Source: Pasteurella oralis
GTDB lineage: Bacteria; Pseudomonadota; Gammaproteobacteria; Enterobacterales; Pasteurellaceae
Assembly (NCBI RefSeq): GCF_002850605.1
Contig: NZ_NXGB01000004.1
Span: 186,001-250,000 of the forward strand
Direction: 5' to 3'
DNA length: 64,000 nucleotides
Both the position numbers and the translations under genes were made by a program. The notes under the pieces are model-generated. The model did no database searches. It had not been told where the DNA came from and was given only the letters and a program-made list of their open reading frames with translations. Of this stretch, positions 35,268 to 46,858 are shown piece after piece (the first letter of the stretch is position 1; each line of letters starts with the position of its first letter).

Positions 35268-36551
35268 TTATTCTTCACATTTGCCTAATGCCATCGCCAA
35301 TAGCGTAATTGGGTGTAAACAAGTTAACTGAGTTGACATATCAATCTGCCATTTGCATGTTTCACATTCAGAGATAACGTAATCAAAACCACCTTCATTA
35401 ATATAATTAAACAACGGATTGCCAATAGCTTGTGAAACTTCATAATTCTCCGCTTTAAAACCGTAAGTACCTGCAATACCACAACATTGTGACGGTAATA
35501 TCACAATTTCAACACCTGGAATTTGTTTTAATACCTCTAATGTGTAAGGTGCCCAACCTGCTTTTTCTACGTGGCAAGCCGTATGATAGGCAAGTCGTAA
35601 TGGCAATGTTTTAAATGGGAATTTTTTACCTGCTTGCATTAATTGATACAGATAACGTGTCACAATATGCACATGTGGACGCACTTTTTGATTGTCCATG
35701 CCTAAAATATGATGATATTCATCACGTAGATTCATCGTACAACTTGAAGATGTTCCCACTACCTCTAAACCACGCTCATCAATCGTCTTACCCAAATATT
35801 TTAGGTTAAACTCTGCTTGTTTTTTTGCTCTTTCTGGAAAACCATTCACTGATAATGGCAAACCACAACATTTTTCTTTTTCCAGCAATACCACGCCAAT
35901 ATCAAGGACATTGAAGACTTGAATCAGCTCTTTGCCAAGTTGTGGATTATTGTAATTGACATAACAACCATGATAATAAGCGACTTTATCTTTATACAAT
36001 GCTTGCTCATCTGCTACTTTTTTCAAATACCAACTACGAAAAGAGCCAAAAGAATATTTTGGTAACGTGCGATGTTTACTAACGCTTAACGTTTTTTCAA
36101 GTAAGAAACGTGTAGCTTTTAAACCTGTAATCGTATTTACAATCGGTGCAAACGGCGTATTCATTTGGCCCATAATATCCGTATTACTTAATACTGCATC
36201 ACGTAATTTATGCATGAGTGGCTTATTTTGACGAGCGACATTATTATTTCTGGCTCGTACAATTAAATCACCGATTTTCACATCAGAAGGACAAGCTACT
36301 TCACAGCGTTTACAGTTAGTACAATATTTCAATGCCTCATCATAAAGTTCTGCACTTTTTAAACGTAAACGCTCACCATCTGGTCCCGCTTGTTTTGGTC
36401 CTGGATAAAAAGGATTTTGACGTGATACTGGGCAAACCGCAGTACAAGCTGTACATTTAATACAGCTTTCAAAACTCTCATCAATCTGTTGATGAGAAAT
36501 GGGTGTAGTAGCATGTTGTTTTGCATTTTCAATCAATTGTTGAATATTCAT
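35268..36551 (-). CDS. glpC: Anaerobic glycerol-3-phosphate dehydrogenase, subunit C
   Basis: A 427-residue iron-sulfur protein that anchors GlpAB to the membrane and passes electrons to menaquinone. The two 4Fe-4S motifs are [12 protein letters not shown] near residue 31 and [12 protein letters not shown] near residue 76. Two CCG domains follow, each with a CCG motif (KCCGLP and QCCGIAG). Its start overlaps the end of glpB by 4 bp. Confidence 0.95.
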   Translation of the reverse strand: MNIQQLIENAKQHATTPISHQQIDESFESCIKCTACTAVCPVSRQNPFYPGPKQAGPDGERLRLKSAELYDEALKYCTNCKRCEVACPSDVKIGDLIVRARNNNVARQNKPLMHKLRDAVLSNTDIMGQMNTPFAPIVNTITGLKATRFLLEKTLSVSKHRTLPKYSFGSFRSWYLKKVADEQALYKDKVAYYHGCYVNYNNPQLGKELIQVFNVLDIGVVLLEKEKCCGLPLSVNGFPERAKKQAEFNLKYLGKTIDERGLEVVGTSSSCTMNLRDEYHHILGMDNQKVRPHVHIVTRYLYQLMQAGKKFPFKTLPLRLAYHTACHVEKAGWAPYTLEVLKQIPGVEIVILPSQCCGIAGTYGFKAENYEVSQAIGNPLFNYINEGGFDYVISECETCKWQIDMSTQLTCLHPITLLAMALGKCEE

Positions 36552-37834
36552 AGCTCACCCCCTATGTGTTCTGCTGCAACCAAAGCAGTCACAACTGCAA
36601 CCCCAGAACCACAACCTAATTCAATACCATTAAAACCACCTAAAATATTACCGATGGCATATAAATTTTCAAAAAACTGACCGCACTTTTGTACTTGGCA
36701 TTGCGCGTTAATGATGACGCCTGCTGCTTGATAAGGCTGTGGCGAAGCAAAACGATTACTCGTCCAAGTCATACGATCTGTGGCATTAAAATCCTTATAC
36801 GCCAATATATCGGCTTGAAAAATTGGCTCATAAATTTTATCAAAATCAGCCACTAATCCCTTACTAAAAAAGCTACCACTAGCAAGGACAAAATGAGAAG
36901 CCGTGATTGGTACTTCTTGATGTAAATGTGTATACACCTGCTTAACTCGACTCGCCTCCACATCTGCTTTGACGACTTTATCACCATTCATCATAAAACC
37001 ACCTAATTGTTTAAAATAGTGGGTCAGTTGTTTATGTTGGCGCATGCCTAGTAATGATGGCGGCAAAGTAGGTAACTCAAATAATTCAAGCTGAGTTGCC
37101 TGTTTCAGTGCGTTAAAAAATTCTTGTGTTTCTAAGCCAAAACAAGCAGGCAAAAACACCGCTTTTGCCCCTTGCGCAGCTTCTCGAATTTCTCGTACTA
37201 AATCACTAAACGCTAATTTATGCTCCAATAATTGTGCAATATTCACACTACGAAACTCGCGCGAATGATTACGTAAATGATCCAATTCAGGAATATTTAA
37301 AAAACCTGTTGTAACTTCACAATGTGCAAATTGTGAATTTTGGACTAAATTTTCCGCTAATAACTGTGGCTGGAAGTCATGATAACCTTCAATACCTAAT
37401 ACTGCGATTTTATTATGTGGAAAACTGGCATGTTGACCTACTGTCGGCACACTATTTGGCGATAACCAAGTATTACGCAAGCTACCTAATGGTGTTACTC
37501 GTAAATGATTTTGTTCACTTGAACCAACCAAACCGAGATTCAACTCTTGCGCCAATTGCTCAAACTGTAGTGCTTTCGCCATGACTTTTTCTTGACCAAT
37601 CACACAATAAGGGTGTTGTGGTAATTGTTGGTAAAGTGCGGTGTAATTTTGCTCAAAATGCTGAATTGGGCGACCACTTGGTAACTGCCCAAGTAAATCC
37701 ATTGAGCCCGATGAAAAATCAATTGCTGCCTGTCCATTATTAATAATGACACATTGTTTACCTTGTTGTTGGAGAGCAATCCCACATGTCAAACCGGCAA
37801 GCCCACCACCAATAATTGCTACATCAAAATTCAT
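36548..37834 (-). CDS. glpB: Anaerobic glycerol-3-phosphate dehydrogenase, subunit B
   Basis: A 428-residue FAD-binding protein beginning [18 protein letters not shown], like E. coli GlpB. Three in-frame starts are possible (37867, 37840 and 37834). AAGGGA at 37844-37849 (minus strand) gives a 9-nt spacing to 37834 and only 3 to 37840, so 37834 is preferred. The start overlaps glpA by 11 bp. Two uptake signals lie inside. It is part of glpABC for growth on glycerol phosphate without oxygen. Confidence 0.92.
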   Translation of the reverse strand: MNFDVAIIGGGLAGLTCGIALQQQGKQCVIINNGQAAIDFSSGSMDLLGQLPSGRPIQHFEQNYTALYQQLPQHPYCVIGQEKVMAKALQFEQLAQELNLGLVGSSEQNHLRVTPLGSLRNTWLSPNSVPTVGQHASFPHNKIAVLGIEGYHDFQPQLLAENLVQNSQFAHCEVTTGFLNIPELDHLRNHSREFRSVNIAQLLEHKLAFSDLVREIREAAQGAKAVFLPACFGLETQEFFNALKQATQLELFELPTLPPSLLGMRQHKQLTHYFKQLGGFMMNGDKVVKADVEASRVKQVYTHLHQEVPITASHFVLASGSFFSKGLVADFDKIYEPIFQADILAYKDFNATDRMTWTSNRFASPQPYQAAGVIINAQCQVQKCGQFFENLYAIGNILGGFNGIELGCGSGVAVVTALVAAEHIGGEL

Positions 37835-39515
37835 TGTCATCTGTCCCTTGCTGTGCTTGTTGCTCAAGCGGTTTCACATCATTTAAGCCAAGTAAACTGT
37901 AATAAACCCATGAGGTAAAATCAGCTTCTCGAGTGGCCTCCCCCCAACAAATTGGCTCAATACCACGCCAGCGCTCCTCCATAAAAGAAGCAAGTTGTGT
38001 GGTGGATTGGCGTGGCGTTGCCACACCAAAACGTGCAATTAAACCTGCCGCACGACAAGCACATAATTCAGCTTGGCAAGTTCCCATTCCAACACGCGTA
38101 CGACGACGTAAATCAACCAAATTGTTCACACTTAATTCATCAACAGCATAACGTACTTCGCCAGCAGTAACCGCTTCACATTCACAAACTAATGAACGAT
38201 CTAAACGTTCTGTTTGTAACAAACGTGTAGCACGCGAACCATGCCGATATACGGCAGAATAACGAATAGTACTTGGTAAAGAAATGACACGTTTGTTCGT
38301 TTCTAAACGACTTTCACTCGAACCTGGCAATGGCTGTTTTGCCGTAATACATGGCGCGGTTTTATTTAATTTTTTACAGACTAAATCAGTTGCCCATTCA
38401 GCCATCAAGCGATAAGTCATCAACTTACCACCAGTAATAGTCACAAAACCCTCTAAACCATCACGTTCTGCATGGTCAAGCAACACGATGCCACGACTCA
38501 CATTACGCCCAGAAGGATCATCATCAGTTGCAACCAGAGGACGGACACCAGCATAAGCGCGTAATACACGAGTGTGGCGTAATGACGGTGCTAATTTTTC
38601 TCCTTCACGGAATAAAATATCCACTTCTTCAGGAGTGACCATCATATTGTCAATCTGATCATAAGGAATACGACTTGATGTAGTACCAATGACACAAATA
38701 GTATCTCCCGGCACTAAAATATCAGCATCAGCAGGCTTACGGCAGCGATTAATTACCATCTTATTAATTCGATGCCCCATCACTAACAAAGCCCCCTTCG
38801 CGGGGAACATTCTGATTTTTAAATCAGCATATTCAGCAATACCTTGCCCCCAAATACCACCAGCGTTAACAACAATAGGTGCAAAAAATTGGCGTTGTAC
38901 TTTATATTTATGATCATAAACATTCACGCCAATGATTTTTCCACCTTCCCGAATTAAGCCTTCCACCTCACAATAAGTAAAAACACGTGCACCATTTTCA
39001 GTCGCATCTAACATATTAGATGCAGTTAAACGGAAAGGATCTATAGAACCATCAGGTACTACAACGGCACCCACTAAGTCTGGATTCACAGAAGGTTCTA
39101 AACGTTTAGCAAGTTCAGGATCTATTGCGACAGCTTCAATGCCCGATGCCGTGCAACTTTCGATAAATTTTTTCTGATAGGCAAGATCATCTTCAGGTAA
39201 GGTAATAAACAAACCTTCTGTTTCATCTACACAATGACGAGCGATATTGCGCAAAATTTTATTTTCTTCAATACATTCTTTTGCAGATTCTTGATCATTC
39301 ACTGCATACCTTGCTCCACTATGCAACAAACCATGATTACGCCCTGTTGCACCTGTAGCAATATCTCTTCGTTCTAATAAAATACAGTCAATACCGCGTA
39401 ATGCACAATCTCGGGCAATCCCTGCGCCAGTGGCACCACCACCAATGATAATCACATCTGTACTAATAGGACTTGTATCTGCGGTATTTTTATACATTTG
39501 AGGTGATATTTTCAT
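37824..39515 (-). CDS. glpA: Anaerobic glycerol-3-phosphate dehydrogenase, subunit A
   Basis: The 563-residue catalytic subunit oxidises glycerol 3-phosphate. It has [20 protein letters not shown] for FAD near residue 23, [16 protein letters not shown] near residue 55, and a C-terminal [2Fe-2S]-type Cys cluster with CECEAVT and [16 protein letters not shown] before the ATG supports the start. First gene of glpABC and divergent from glpT. Confidence 0.96.
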   Translation of the reverse strand: MKISPQMYKNTADTSPISTDVIIIGGGATGAGIARDCALRGIDCILLERRDIATGATGRNHGLLHSGARYAVNDQESAKECIEENKILRNIARHCVDETEGLFITLPEDDLAYQKKFIESCTASGIEAVAIDPELAKRLEPSVNPDLVGAVVVPDGSIDPFRLTASNMLDATENGARVFTYCEVEGLIREGGKIIGVNVYDHKYKVQRQFFAPIVVNAGGIWGQGIAEYADLKIRMFPAKGALLVMGHRINKMVINRCRKPADADILVPGDTICVIGTTSSRIPYDQIDNMMVTPEEVDILFREGEKLAPSLRHTRVLRAYAGVRPLVATDDDPSGRNVSRGIVLLDHAERDGLEGFVTITGGKLMTYRLMAEWATDLVCKKLNKTAPCITAKQPLPGSSESRLETNKRVISLPSTIRYSAVYRHGSRATRLLQTERLDRSLVCECEAVTAGEVRYAVDELSVNNLVDLRRRTRVGMGTCQAELCACRAAGLIARFGVATPRQSTTQLASFMEERWRGIEPICWGEATREADFTSWVYYSLLGLNDVKPLEQQAQQGTDDNEF

Positions 39516-39627
39516 CTTTCCTCTCCCACATAAACAAAAAAACGCTCAAATAAACGATACTTCTGCTGTCATTTTAGGCTAAACACGCACAAACAAACAA
39601 TCATTTGATCGAAAAAGAAAACTCAAT

Positions 39628-39643
39628 TGTGACAAACATCACA
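39628..39643. promoter_or_regulatory. CRP site 1 between glpA and glpT
   Basis: TGTGA (39628-39632), caaaca, TCACA (39639-39643), a perfect core. It is about 112 bp from the glpA start and likely serves glpABC. Confidence 0.75.
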
Positions 39644-39680
39644 ATTTATTTTCTAAATAGTGCAAGTAAGCAATATTTTT

Positions 39681-39696
39681 TGTGAAATCACTCACA
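39681..39696. promoter_or_regulatory. CRP site 2 between glpA and glpT
   Basis: TGTGA (39681-39685), aatcac, TCACA (39692-39696), a perfect core. With the -10 at 39736-39741 the centre falls about 60 bp before the start point, a class I position for glpT. It is 53 bp (about five helical turns) from site 1. Confidence 0.75.
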
Positions 39697-39807
39697 AATT
39701 AGCATAATTTCGCTTTTCAGTTTTTTCTTTTCCCTTATTATCTGTGTAAGATTCTTGTTAAGAGAATGTTTTCATTTTTTGTTTCGTTTAACCTATTGGA
39801 GAATTGT

Positions 39808-41253
39808 ATGTTTGGTCCATTTAAACCCGCTCCGCATATTCCGGAGCTTCCTGCGGACAAAATAGATGCCAGATACCGTTTCTTGCGTTGGCAAGTTTTT
39901 GCGGGCATCTTTTTTGGTTATGCAGCTTATTACTTTGTACGTGCAAACTTCGACTTAGCACAAAAAGGATTAATTGAAGCAGGTATGTATAACAAAGCTG
40001 AACTTGGTATTATCGGTACAGGGGCTGGTTTAGCATACGGCTTATCTAAATTCTTTATGGCATCTATTTCTGACCGTTCAAATCCAAAAGTCTTCTTACC
40101 ATTCGGTCTTTTACTCTCTGGGTTATGTATGACCATGATGGGTTTAATGCCATGGGCAACTTCTGGTATTGCAGTCATGTTCATTCTCATTTTCTTAAAC
40201 GGTTGGTTCCAAGGAATGGGATGGCCACCATGTGGTCGTACAATGGTACACTGGTGGTCTAAATCAGAACGTGGTTCTATCGTTTCAATTTGGAATACTG
40301 CGCACAACTTAGGGGGAATGGTACCGGGCGCGATGGTATTACTTGCAAGTGCGATTTATTTCAGCACTCATGGTGTTGAAGCTACGGCAAAAGATGTATG
40401 GCAACAAGCGCTTTACTATCCTGGTATTGCTGCAATGATTGCTGCAATTCCTATCTACTTTGTGATGAAAGATACGCCACAATCTTGCGGTTTACCACCA
40501 ATTGAAAAATGGCGTAATGACTATCCTGATGATTATAATGAAAAAACCTATGAGCACGATTTAACAACTAAAGAAATCTTCGTGACTTATGTATTGAAAA
40601 ACAAATTATTATGGTACATCGCAATCGCTAACGTATTCGTCTATTTAATTCGCTATGGTGTATTAAAATGGTCACCAGTTTATCTTGGCGAAGTAAAACA
40701 CTTCAACATCAAAGGAACTGCTTGGGCGTATACTATCTATGAATTAGCAGCTATTCCAGGTACATTACTCTGTGGTTGGGTATCTGACCATGTATTTAAA
40801 GGTAAACGTGGTTTAACTGGTTTCATCTTCATGATTTTAACCACAATTGCCGTCGTTGCACTATGGATGAACCCTGCGACACCAGAATCTGAATTAGCAC
40901 TTTATGAAGGTCATGCATGGTATGAAAACCCATATCAATTAACTGACTTTATCTTAATGACAACCATCGGTTTCTTAATTTATGGTCCTGTAATGTTAAT
41001 TGGTTTACATGCACTTGAACTTGCACCGAAAAAAGCAGCAGGAACCGCAGCAGGCTTTACAGGCTTATTCGGTTACTTAGGTGGTACAGTATCAGCCTCT
41101 GCTGTAGTAGGTTGGGCAGCTGAATTCTATGGCTGGGACGGTGGTTTCTATGTCATGATTGCTGGCGGTATTTTAGCTATCTTATTAATGTTCATTACGA
41201 TGATCGAAGAAAGCAAACATAAAGCAAGACTTGACGATCATTATGGTAAATAA
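39808..41253 (+). CDS. glpT: Glycerol-3-phosphate transporter
   Basis: A 481-residue major facilitator antiporter that exchanges glycerol 3-phosphate for phosphate. It has 12 membrane helices and the GlpT motifs [18 protein letters not shown] and [22 protein letters not shown] 39808 is chosen because GGAG lies 6 nt upstream and gives [10 protein letters not shown], the usual start; the ORF beginning at 39766 adds an unlikely extension. It leads an operon with the propeller gene and glpQ. Confidence 0.95.
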   Translation: MFGPFKPAPHIPELPADKIDARYRFLRWQVFAGIFFGYAAYYFVRANFDLAQKGLIEAGMYNKAELGIIGTGAGLAYGLSKFFMASISDRSNPKVFLPFGLLLSGLCMTMMGLMPWATSGIAVMFILIFLNGWFQGMGWPPCGRTMVHWWSKSERGSIVSIWNTAHNLGGMVPGAMVLLASAIYFSTHGVEATAKDVWQQALYYPGIAAMIAAIPIYFVMKDTPQSCGLPPIEKWRNDYPDDYNEKTYEHDLTTKEIFVTYVLKNKLLWYIAIANVFVYLIRYGVLKWSPVYLGEVKHFNIKGTAWAYTIYELAAIPGTLLCGWVSDHVFKGKRGLTGFIFMILTTIAVVALWMNPATPESELALYEGHAWYENPYQLTDFILMTTIGFLIYGPVMLIGLHALELAPKKAAGTAAGFTGLFGYLGGTVSASAVVGWAAEFYGWDGGFYVMIAGGILAILLMFITMIEESKHKARLDDHYGK

Positions 41254-41263
41254 TTAATGGAAT

Positions 41264-41303
41264 AAAAAAGGAAGATATGTGAAAGCATTCTTCCTTTTTT
41301 TAT
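41264..41303 (+). terminator. Partial terminator after glpT
   Basis: AAAAAAGGAAG (41264-41274) pairs with CTTCCTTTTTT (41290-41300) around a 15-nt loop. It probably reduces, but does not stop, transcription into the next two genes. Confidence 0.6.
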
Positions 41304-41350
41304 GCAATCAAATTACTTATCGATACAACTTGATTGAAAGGAGAATCTCT

Positions 41351-42274
41351 ATGCAACTTACTAAATTCACCTTTTCTTTATCTCTCCTCGCCCTATCACT
41401 TGGCTTAGTGCAAACTGCGCTGGCAACAGATACTTGTCAATTGCCACATAAAACAGCATTACCCGAATATGAATACAAATTAAATAAAGTCATGGAAGTC
41501 AGCGGTCGACAAGGTATTACAACCGATGGTAAATACCTTTATGTTTCAGGCAGTACAACGCTCGCCAAATATGATATGGATGGTAAGTTAGTTTATGAAA
41601 ATAAAACACCTTTTGTTGGTTATCAAAAAGAAGCTAACCATATTGGTGATATCGATATTTATAACAATGAATTATATGTTTCATCAGAATGGTTTGCCGA
41701 TGGTGTAGGGACAAACATTCAAATTGCAATTCATGATGCCAACACACTTGCGTTAAAACGTGCTTTTGACTTCAATCCTGATTCAGGGCAAGTGGAAGTA
41801 TCTGGGATTACTGTAGATACAGTCAATAAAAGCATTTGGATGGCCTCTTGGGTGGGCGAAGAAAGCGGTCGATATTTATACGAATACGATCTCGAAACAG
41901 GTAAATATAAACGTAAAGTGCATTTACAGCCTGTACCACAATGGATTCAAGGCGTATTCGCCTATGAAGGCAAATTGTATCTCACCGCCGATGACGGCAC
42001 CGCAGATGAAAAAGAGCATGATCATTTATATCGAGTAGAAATTTCAGATAAGAATAACGAAGGACGTGTTGTCTTAGAACGTACCTTAGATGATGTAAAA
42101 GATTATGGTGAAATCGAAGGATTAGTGGTTAATCCAATGACTAAACAAATGATTATTCATTCTAACCGTGGCAAACAAATTGTCTTAGGTATGCCAAAAG
42201 GTTTCTATCCTGGTTACGATCGTGAAATCAATGAGCTGTATTTCTATGATATGAAACCAAGATGTGAAAAATAA
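41351..42274 (+). CDS. Secreted beta-propeller protein of unknown function in the glp operon
   Basis: A 307-residue protein with a signal peptide (cleavage near residue 25, ALA/TDT), two cysteines near the ends of the mature chain, and repeated strands such as GITTDGKYLYVSG, HIGDIDIYNNELYVSS and GIEGLVVNP-like segments. The repeats look like a six- or seven-bladed propeller. AAAGGAGA 7 nt upstream fixes ATG 41351. It lies between glpT and glpQ, so it probably helps with glycerophosphodiesters at the cell surface or periplasm, but its activity is unknown. I recognise no catalytic motif. Confidence 0.75.
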   Translation: MQLTKFTFSLSLLALSLGLVQTALATDTCQLPHKTALPEYEYKLNKVMEVSGRQGITTDGKYLYVSGSTTLAKYDMDGKLVYENKTPFVGYQKEANHIGDIDIYNNELYVSSEWFADGVGTNIQIAIHDANTLALKRAFDFNPDSGQVEVSGITVDTVNKSIWMASWVGEESGRYLYEYDLETGKYKRKVHLQPVPQWIQGVFAYEGKLYLTADDGTADEKEHDHLYRVEISDKNNEGRVVLERTLDDVKDYGEIEGLVVNPMTKQMIIHSNRGKQIVLGMPKGFYPGYDREINELYFYDMKPRCEK

Positions 42275-42301
42275 TAACTTGATCAACAAGAGGACTTATT
42301 T

Positions 42302-43378
42302 ATGAAATTAAAAGCAATCGCTACCGCTATTGCGGTTTCAACCTTAGCAGCTTGTTCAAGCCAAAGCATGATGAACAGCAGCGACAAACTTATCATTGCG
42401 CATCGTGGTGCAAGTGGTTATTTACCAGAGCATACACTTGAATCTAAAGCATTAGCATTTGGTCAAAAAGCAGATTATTTAGAACAAGACTTAGCGATGA
42501 CGAAAGATAATCGCTTAATTGTCATTCACGATCACTTCCTAGACGGCTTAACAGATGTTGCTAAAAAATTCCCAAATCGCGCAAGAAAAGATGGACGTTA
42601 TTATGTAGTGGATTTCACCTTAAAAGAAATTCAAAGTCTTGAAATGACCGAAAACTTCAAAATGGAAAACGGTAAACAAGTTCAAGTGTATCCAAACCGT
42701 TTCCCATTGTGGAAATCCCACTTCAAAATTCACACGTTTGAAGATGAAATCGAATTTATCCAAGGTTTAGAAAAATCCACAGGTAAAAAAATTGGTATCT
42801 ATCCTGAAATTAAAGCACCTTGGTTACATCACAAAGAAGGGAAAGATATTGCTGCTGCCACATTAAAAGTGTTGAAAAAATACGGTTATGATACTAAAGA
42901 TGACATGGTTTATCTGCAAACCTTCGACTTTAACGAATTAAAACGTATTAAAACTGAACTTATGCCAAAAATGGGCATGGATATCAAACTTGTTCAATTA
43001 GTCGCCTACACAGATTGGCATGAAACCGAAGAGAAAAATGCACAAGGTAAATGGGTAAACTACGATTACGATTGGATGTTCAAACCAGGTGCTATGGCAG
43101 AAGTAGCAAAATATGCAGACGGTGTGGGACCAGGTTGGTACATGCTGATCGATGATCAAAAATCTAAAGCAGGCAACATCGTTTACACCCCACTAGTCAA
43201 AGAATTAGCTAATTATAAGATGGAGCTTCACCCATACACCGTACGTAAAGATGCCTTACCTGCATTCTTCACTGACGTGAACCAAATGTACGATGCACTA
43301 TTAAATAAAGCTGGTGCAACAGGTGTGTTCACTGACTTCCCAGATACTGGCGTAGAGTTTTTGAAGAAAAATAAATAG
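42302..43378 (+). CDS. glpQ: Glycerophosphodiester phosphodiesterase (lipoprotein, protein D-like)
   Basis: GlpQ hydrolyses glycerophosphodiesters such as glycerophosphocholine to glycerol 3-phosphate, which GlpT imports. The 358-residue protein has lipobox LAAC at residue 18, IIAHRGASGYLPEHT near residue 33 with the catalytic His, and LEQDLAMTKD and VIHDHFLDGLT. It closely resembles protein D (Hpd) of H. influenzae, a surface lipoprotein that lets the cell take choline from the host. A USS-based terminator follows. Confidence 0.95.
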   Translation: MKLKAIATAIAVSTLAACSSQSMMNSSDKLIIAHRGASGYLPEHTLESKALAFGQKADYLEQDLAMTKDNRLIVIHDHFLDGLTDVAKKFPNRARKDGRYYVVDFTLKEIQSLEMTENFKMENGKQVQVYPNRFPLWKSHFKIHTFEDEIEFIQGLEKSTGKKIGIYPEIKAPWLHHKEGKDIAAATLKVLKKYGYDTKDDMVYLQTFDFNELKRIKTELMPKMGMDIKLVQLVAYTDWHETEEKNAQGKWVNYDYDWMFKPGAMAEVAKYADGVGPGWYMLIDDQKSKAGNIVYTPLVKELANYKMELHPYTVRKDALPAFFTDVNQMYDALLNKAGATGVFTDFPDTGVEFLKKNK

Positions 43379-43398
43379 TCATCAACTGATGTGATAAA

Positions 43399-43440
43399 AA
43401 GTGCGGTCGAAATGTTAAGAATTTTGACCGCACTTAGTTT
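43399..43440. terminator. Terminator made of two opposed uptake signals, glpQ/yqfB
   Basis: AAGTGCGGTC (43399-43408) pairs with GACCGCACTT (43426-43435). Both arms contain an exact uptake signal. Convergent junction. Confidence 0.85.
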
Positions 43441-43451
43441 TATATAAATGA

Positions 43452-43760
43452 TTAACTCACCAATTCAAACGCAATCACCCAAAACCACTCCTCTTGTGGA
43501 TAAATATCTGTAATCACTTGACGCAATTCGGGTAACGTCATGTTTTCTTGTTGTGCATGTTGTTCTGACAAATCATCAAAATGAATTGGGGTCACTGATA
43601 ACACTTTAATATTGGCAAAAAAGCGATCGGTTTCATTGGTGTAAACAGCCAAAACTTGATTTGGCTGAAAATAGGATTCTGACTTATCACGAATCGTGAT
43701 AGTTTTACGCCCTGCTAGAATATCTTGTTCAAAGCGCGTGAAGAAGGTGATTTTGTTCAT
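43452..43760 (-). CDS. yqfB: N4-acetylcytidine amidohydrolase (ASCH domain, YqfB)
   Basis: A 102-residue ASCH-domain protein close in length and motifs to E. coli YqfB, which hydrolyses N4-acetylcytidine. It has [17 protein letters not shown] near the start and the conserved [13 protein letters not shown] and [12 protein letters not shown]. It lies downstream of hsdR on the same strand. Confidence 0.92.
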   Translation of the reverse strand: MNKITFFTRFEQDILAGRKTITIRDKSESYFQPNQVLAVYTNETDRFFANIKVLSVTPIHFDDLSEQHAQQENMTLPELRQVITDIYPQEEWFWVIAFELVS

Positions 43761-43783
43761 TTTTTATCTCATTAATAGCATCA

Positions 43784-46700
43784 TTAAATTTTACCGCCTA
43801 CCCCTTTAAATTTCTCAATGAATGCCGAAATTTTTTGGAATACCGTTTGTTTTTTGGTACGGTATTCAGGATTTAAAGGACTGAGTTTTGGCAAGGCTGC
43901 ATGTAGCTCTGTACCATTTTCACTGGCATATTCACGTTTGAGCGAAATCTCAATATAACGTTTCGCTGCTTCTTCATTTAAATTTTCAGATTCAATTAAG
44001 GCTTTCGCTTCTTTTTGCTGTTCTGCTTGAGCGAAAGCAAAGAAGGCATCAATAATACTCGCTTTATCTGGGATGGCATCAAGATTGGTTTGATGAATGA
44101 AGTCCACTACTAAGCTTTCTTTTGCCCGATTCCCGACACTCGCGCGAATCATTTTACGGATATCGTCAATGAGCGTAGGTTTATTTTGATTTTTCTTATT
44201 CTGTTCAAAAATTAACTCTAAAATATAGTCTAAATTAATTTCTTGCGATTTTAATAAATCGACTTCAAAGACTACATCATCCCAATCTATCGTGAGTTGA
44301 GCTACATTATTACTGGCTTTTTCACGACGTAACCAATCACGAATATCATTATAGGTAGAGCGATAATCTTGCACTTGGTGAGGCGTCAGTAATGTGACCA
44401 AAAGTTCAGGCTTAGCAAGATATTTCGTAGAAGGCTCTTCCACTTGATTACCAGTAGGTGCAACAGCTTTTTGTAAAGCGACATACTCATCATAATTTTG
44501 CAGAATATTATCAAGGCGCAGATATTCACCAAATAATTTCACAAAGTCTTTTTTCTCTTTTTCTGTTTCAATCGTAGCAGGATCAGGGAAGCGTTCCTGT
44601 AATTCTTGTACCACATCCAAATAACCCCGGCATGCCTCACCGGTCAGTTCATCTGTATAACCTTCCATATAGGCTTGATAATTTTTTTCCAGTACAACAT
44701 TACGTGTATTAGCATTACCAAATAGGGTAATCGCATCGACGGTGAATTGCTCTAAATCACGGAAAGTGACAATATTGCCAAAGGTTTTATTGGCATTGAG
44801 GATTCGATTGGTGCGGGAATAGGCTTGAATCAAACCGTGATAACGCAAGTTTTTATCTACAAAGAGCGTGTTTAAACAAGGGGCATCAAAACCCGTTAAA
44901 AACATTCCCACTACAATTAACAAATCAATTTCTTGGTTTTTGACGCGTTTTGCCAGATCACGATAGTAATTTTGGAAAGCGTTACTCTCCACACCATAAT
45001 TGGTCTGGAAAAGTTGGTTATAGTCATCAATCGCCCGTTGTAAAAATTCTTTGGCGGAGCTATTCATTGCACTTGGCTCAAAGCTTTCATCTTCAATATC
45101 ACCTACTGCATCTTGTGTTTCATTGGCAGCAAAAGAGAAAATGGTGGCAACTTTAAGTGGATTTTTTACGTCCTGTTGTAATGTTTTAAAGCTTTCATAA
45201 TAAAGTTTCGCTGCCTCAACACTACTCACCGCAAACATCGCATTAAACCCTTTACCCGTTGCATTTAAGCGATGGGTTTTCTGTTTAAAATTATTGAGGA
45301 TATATTGTGTAATTTCACGTACACGCTCAGGGTGTAATAAGGCTTGCTTGGTCTCAAGTGCGGTCAATTTTTCCAGACTTTTTTCGGTTTCAAAGGATTT
45401 GAATTTAGGGCGAACATCATTGTAATCCACCTTAAATTTTAGCACTTTCTCATCACGAATAGCATCAGTAATCACATAAGAATGTAATTCACGCCCAAAT
45501 ACACTCGCTGTGGTTTCTGCCCCTAACGCATTATCGGGAAAAATCGGTGTCCCTGTAAAACCAAATTGATAAAACTGCTTAAATTTTTTCTGGAGATTTT
45601 TTTGCGCTTCACCAAATTGAGAACGATGGCATTCGTCGAAAATAAACACCACTTGTTTTTGATAAATAGCTAAGTTGTCCTCTGACTTCATTAGGTTATT
45701 GAGCTTTTGGATGGTAGTAACAATAATTTTATTATCTTCTTTCTCAATATTACTTTTTAACCCCGCAGTACTGTTTGAACCATTCACACTATCTGGCGAA
45801 AAGCGTTGATATTCTTTCATCGTTTGATAGTCAAGATCTTTGCGATCCACAACAAAAAAGACTTTATCAATAAAATCTAGTTCTGTCGCAAGACGCGCTG
45901 CTTTAAAGCTAGTTAAGGTTTTACCCGATCCCGTGGTGTGCCAAATATAACCGCCACTTTCTGGTTTACTCCAATTTTTTGCCTGATAAGCACTTTTCAC
46001 CTTCCACAACAGACGCTCTGTGGCAGCAATTTGATACGGACGCATAATTAATAGGGTATTGGTGGTATCAAACACCGAATAATTGATCAGAACATTAAGC
46101 AAGGTATTTTTTGAGAGGAAAGTGGCAGTAAAATCTTTTAAATCTTTAATCAACGTATTATCGGATTTTGCCCAATGCATGGTGAAATCAAAACTGTTTT
46201 TATCTCGCTTGGTGGTATTGGCAAAATAACGGGTGTTGGTCCCATTTGAGATGACAAAAATTTGCAGGAATTTGAATAGGGAGTTGTCATGATTAAAACT
46301 TTCTTTCGTATAACGATGAATTTGGTTAAATGCCTCTTTAATTGCCACACCCCGTTTTTTCAACTCAATTTGAACCAAAGGCAACCCATTAATTAAAATC
46401 GTCACATCATAGCGGTTCGCTTGCGTGCCAGTTTGCTCAAATTGATGAATCACTTGCAAGAAATTACGCTGGACATGCTTTTTATCTAACAGGTAAATAT
46501 TTTGAATCCGCCCATTATCAAACACAAAATCATAAATATAATCGTGGTGAATTTTACGGGTTTTATCAATCAAATTTTCTGCCGGCTTATCCACATATTC
46601 CAGTAAAAATCTTACCCACTCAGCATCACTAAACTGTACATTATTGAGCCGTTGTAATTGTTCTCTTAGGTTTGTTAAGAGTGTTTCTTGGCTATTCAAA

Positions 46701-46858
46701 TCCTGACGATATTCATAGCCCTGTGCTTGTAAATCGGCAATTAACTCACGTTCTAAATCCGCTTCTGTTTGATAGGATCCACGTTGCTCGATTTTGGTGT
46801 ATTTATCGAGAATGATGAAATTATTGGTTTCGGTGATGGGGGGAGCTTGGGTTGTCAT
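43784..46858 (-). CDS. hsdR: Type I restriction enzyme, R subunit
   Basis: The 1024-residue motor and nuclease subunit. The N-terminal endonuclease domain has VQIELKKRG (E-x-K of the PD-D/ExK site). The SF2 helicase domain has [16 protein letters not shown] and [13 protein letters not shown], and the C-terminal helicase lobe continues from there. It cleaves DNA far from the recognition site after translocation. Its ATG overlaps the stop of rloC by one base, so it is the last gene of the hsdM-hsdS-rhuM-rloC-hsdR operon. One uptake signal lies inside (about 45357). Confidence 0.96.
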   Translation of the reverse strand: MTTQAPPITETNNFIILDKYTKIEQRGSYQTEADLERELIADLQAQGYEYRQDLNSQETLLTNLREQLQRLNNVQFSDAEWVRFLLEYVDKPAENLIDKTRKIHHDYIYDFVFDNGRIQNIYLLDKKHVQRNFLQVIHQFEQTGTQANRYDVTILINGLPLVQIELKKRGVAIKEAFNQIHRYTKESFNHDNSLFKFLQIFVISNGTNTRYFANTTKRDKNSFDFTMHWAKSDNTLIKDLKDFTATFLSKNTLLNVLINYSVFDTTNTLLIMRPYQIAATERLLWKVKSAYQAKNWSKPESGGYIWHTTGSGKTLTSFKAARLATELDFIDKVFFVVDRKDLDYQTMKEYQRFSPDSVNGSNSTAGLKSNIEKEDNKIIVTTIQKLNNLMKSEDNLAIYQKQVVFIFDECHRSQFGEAQKNLQKKFKQFYQFGFTGTPIFPDNALGAETTASVFGRELHSYVITDAIRDEKVLKFKVDYNDVRPKFKSFETEKSLEKLTALETKQALLHPERVREITQYILNNFKQKTHRLNATGKGFNAMFAVSSVEAAKLYYESFKTLQQDVKNPLKVATIFSFAANETQDAVGDIEDESFEPSAMNSSAKEFLQRAIDDYNQLFQTNYGVESNAFQNYYRDLAKRVKNQEIDLLIVVGMFLTGFDAPCLNTLFVDKNLRYHGLIQAYSRTNRILNANKTFGNIVTFRDLEQFTVDAITLFGNANTRNVVLEKNYQAYMEGYTDELTGEACRGYLDVVQELQERFPDPATIETEKEKKDFVKLFGEYLRLDNILQNYDEYVALQKAVAPTGNQVEEPSTKYLAKPELLVTLLTPHQVQDYRSTYNDIRDWLRREKASNNVAQLTIDWDDVVFEVDLLKSQEINLDYILELIFEQNKKNQNKPTLIDDIRKMIRASVGNRAKESLVVDFIHQTNLDAIPDKASIIDAFFAFAQAEQQKEAKALIESENLNEEAAKRYIEISLKREYASENGTELHAALPKLSPLNPEYRTKKQTVFQKISAFIEKFKGVGGKI

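Larger units (their letters stand above)
39516..39807. other. Divergent glpA-glpT regulatory region
   Basis: The 292 bp hold two perfect CRP core palindromes and a TATTAT (39736-39741) that may be the glpT -10 box. A partial match to the GlpR operator lies at about 39604-39620. No gene is present. Confidence 0.65.

Noticed and set aside
43452-43760. yqfB as a tRNA-related partner of the adjacent RloC system
   Set aside because: YqfB is a common housekeeping gene, and it lies beyond hsdR. Adjacency is better explained by the restriction locus having inserted between tex and yqfB.
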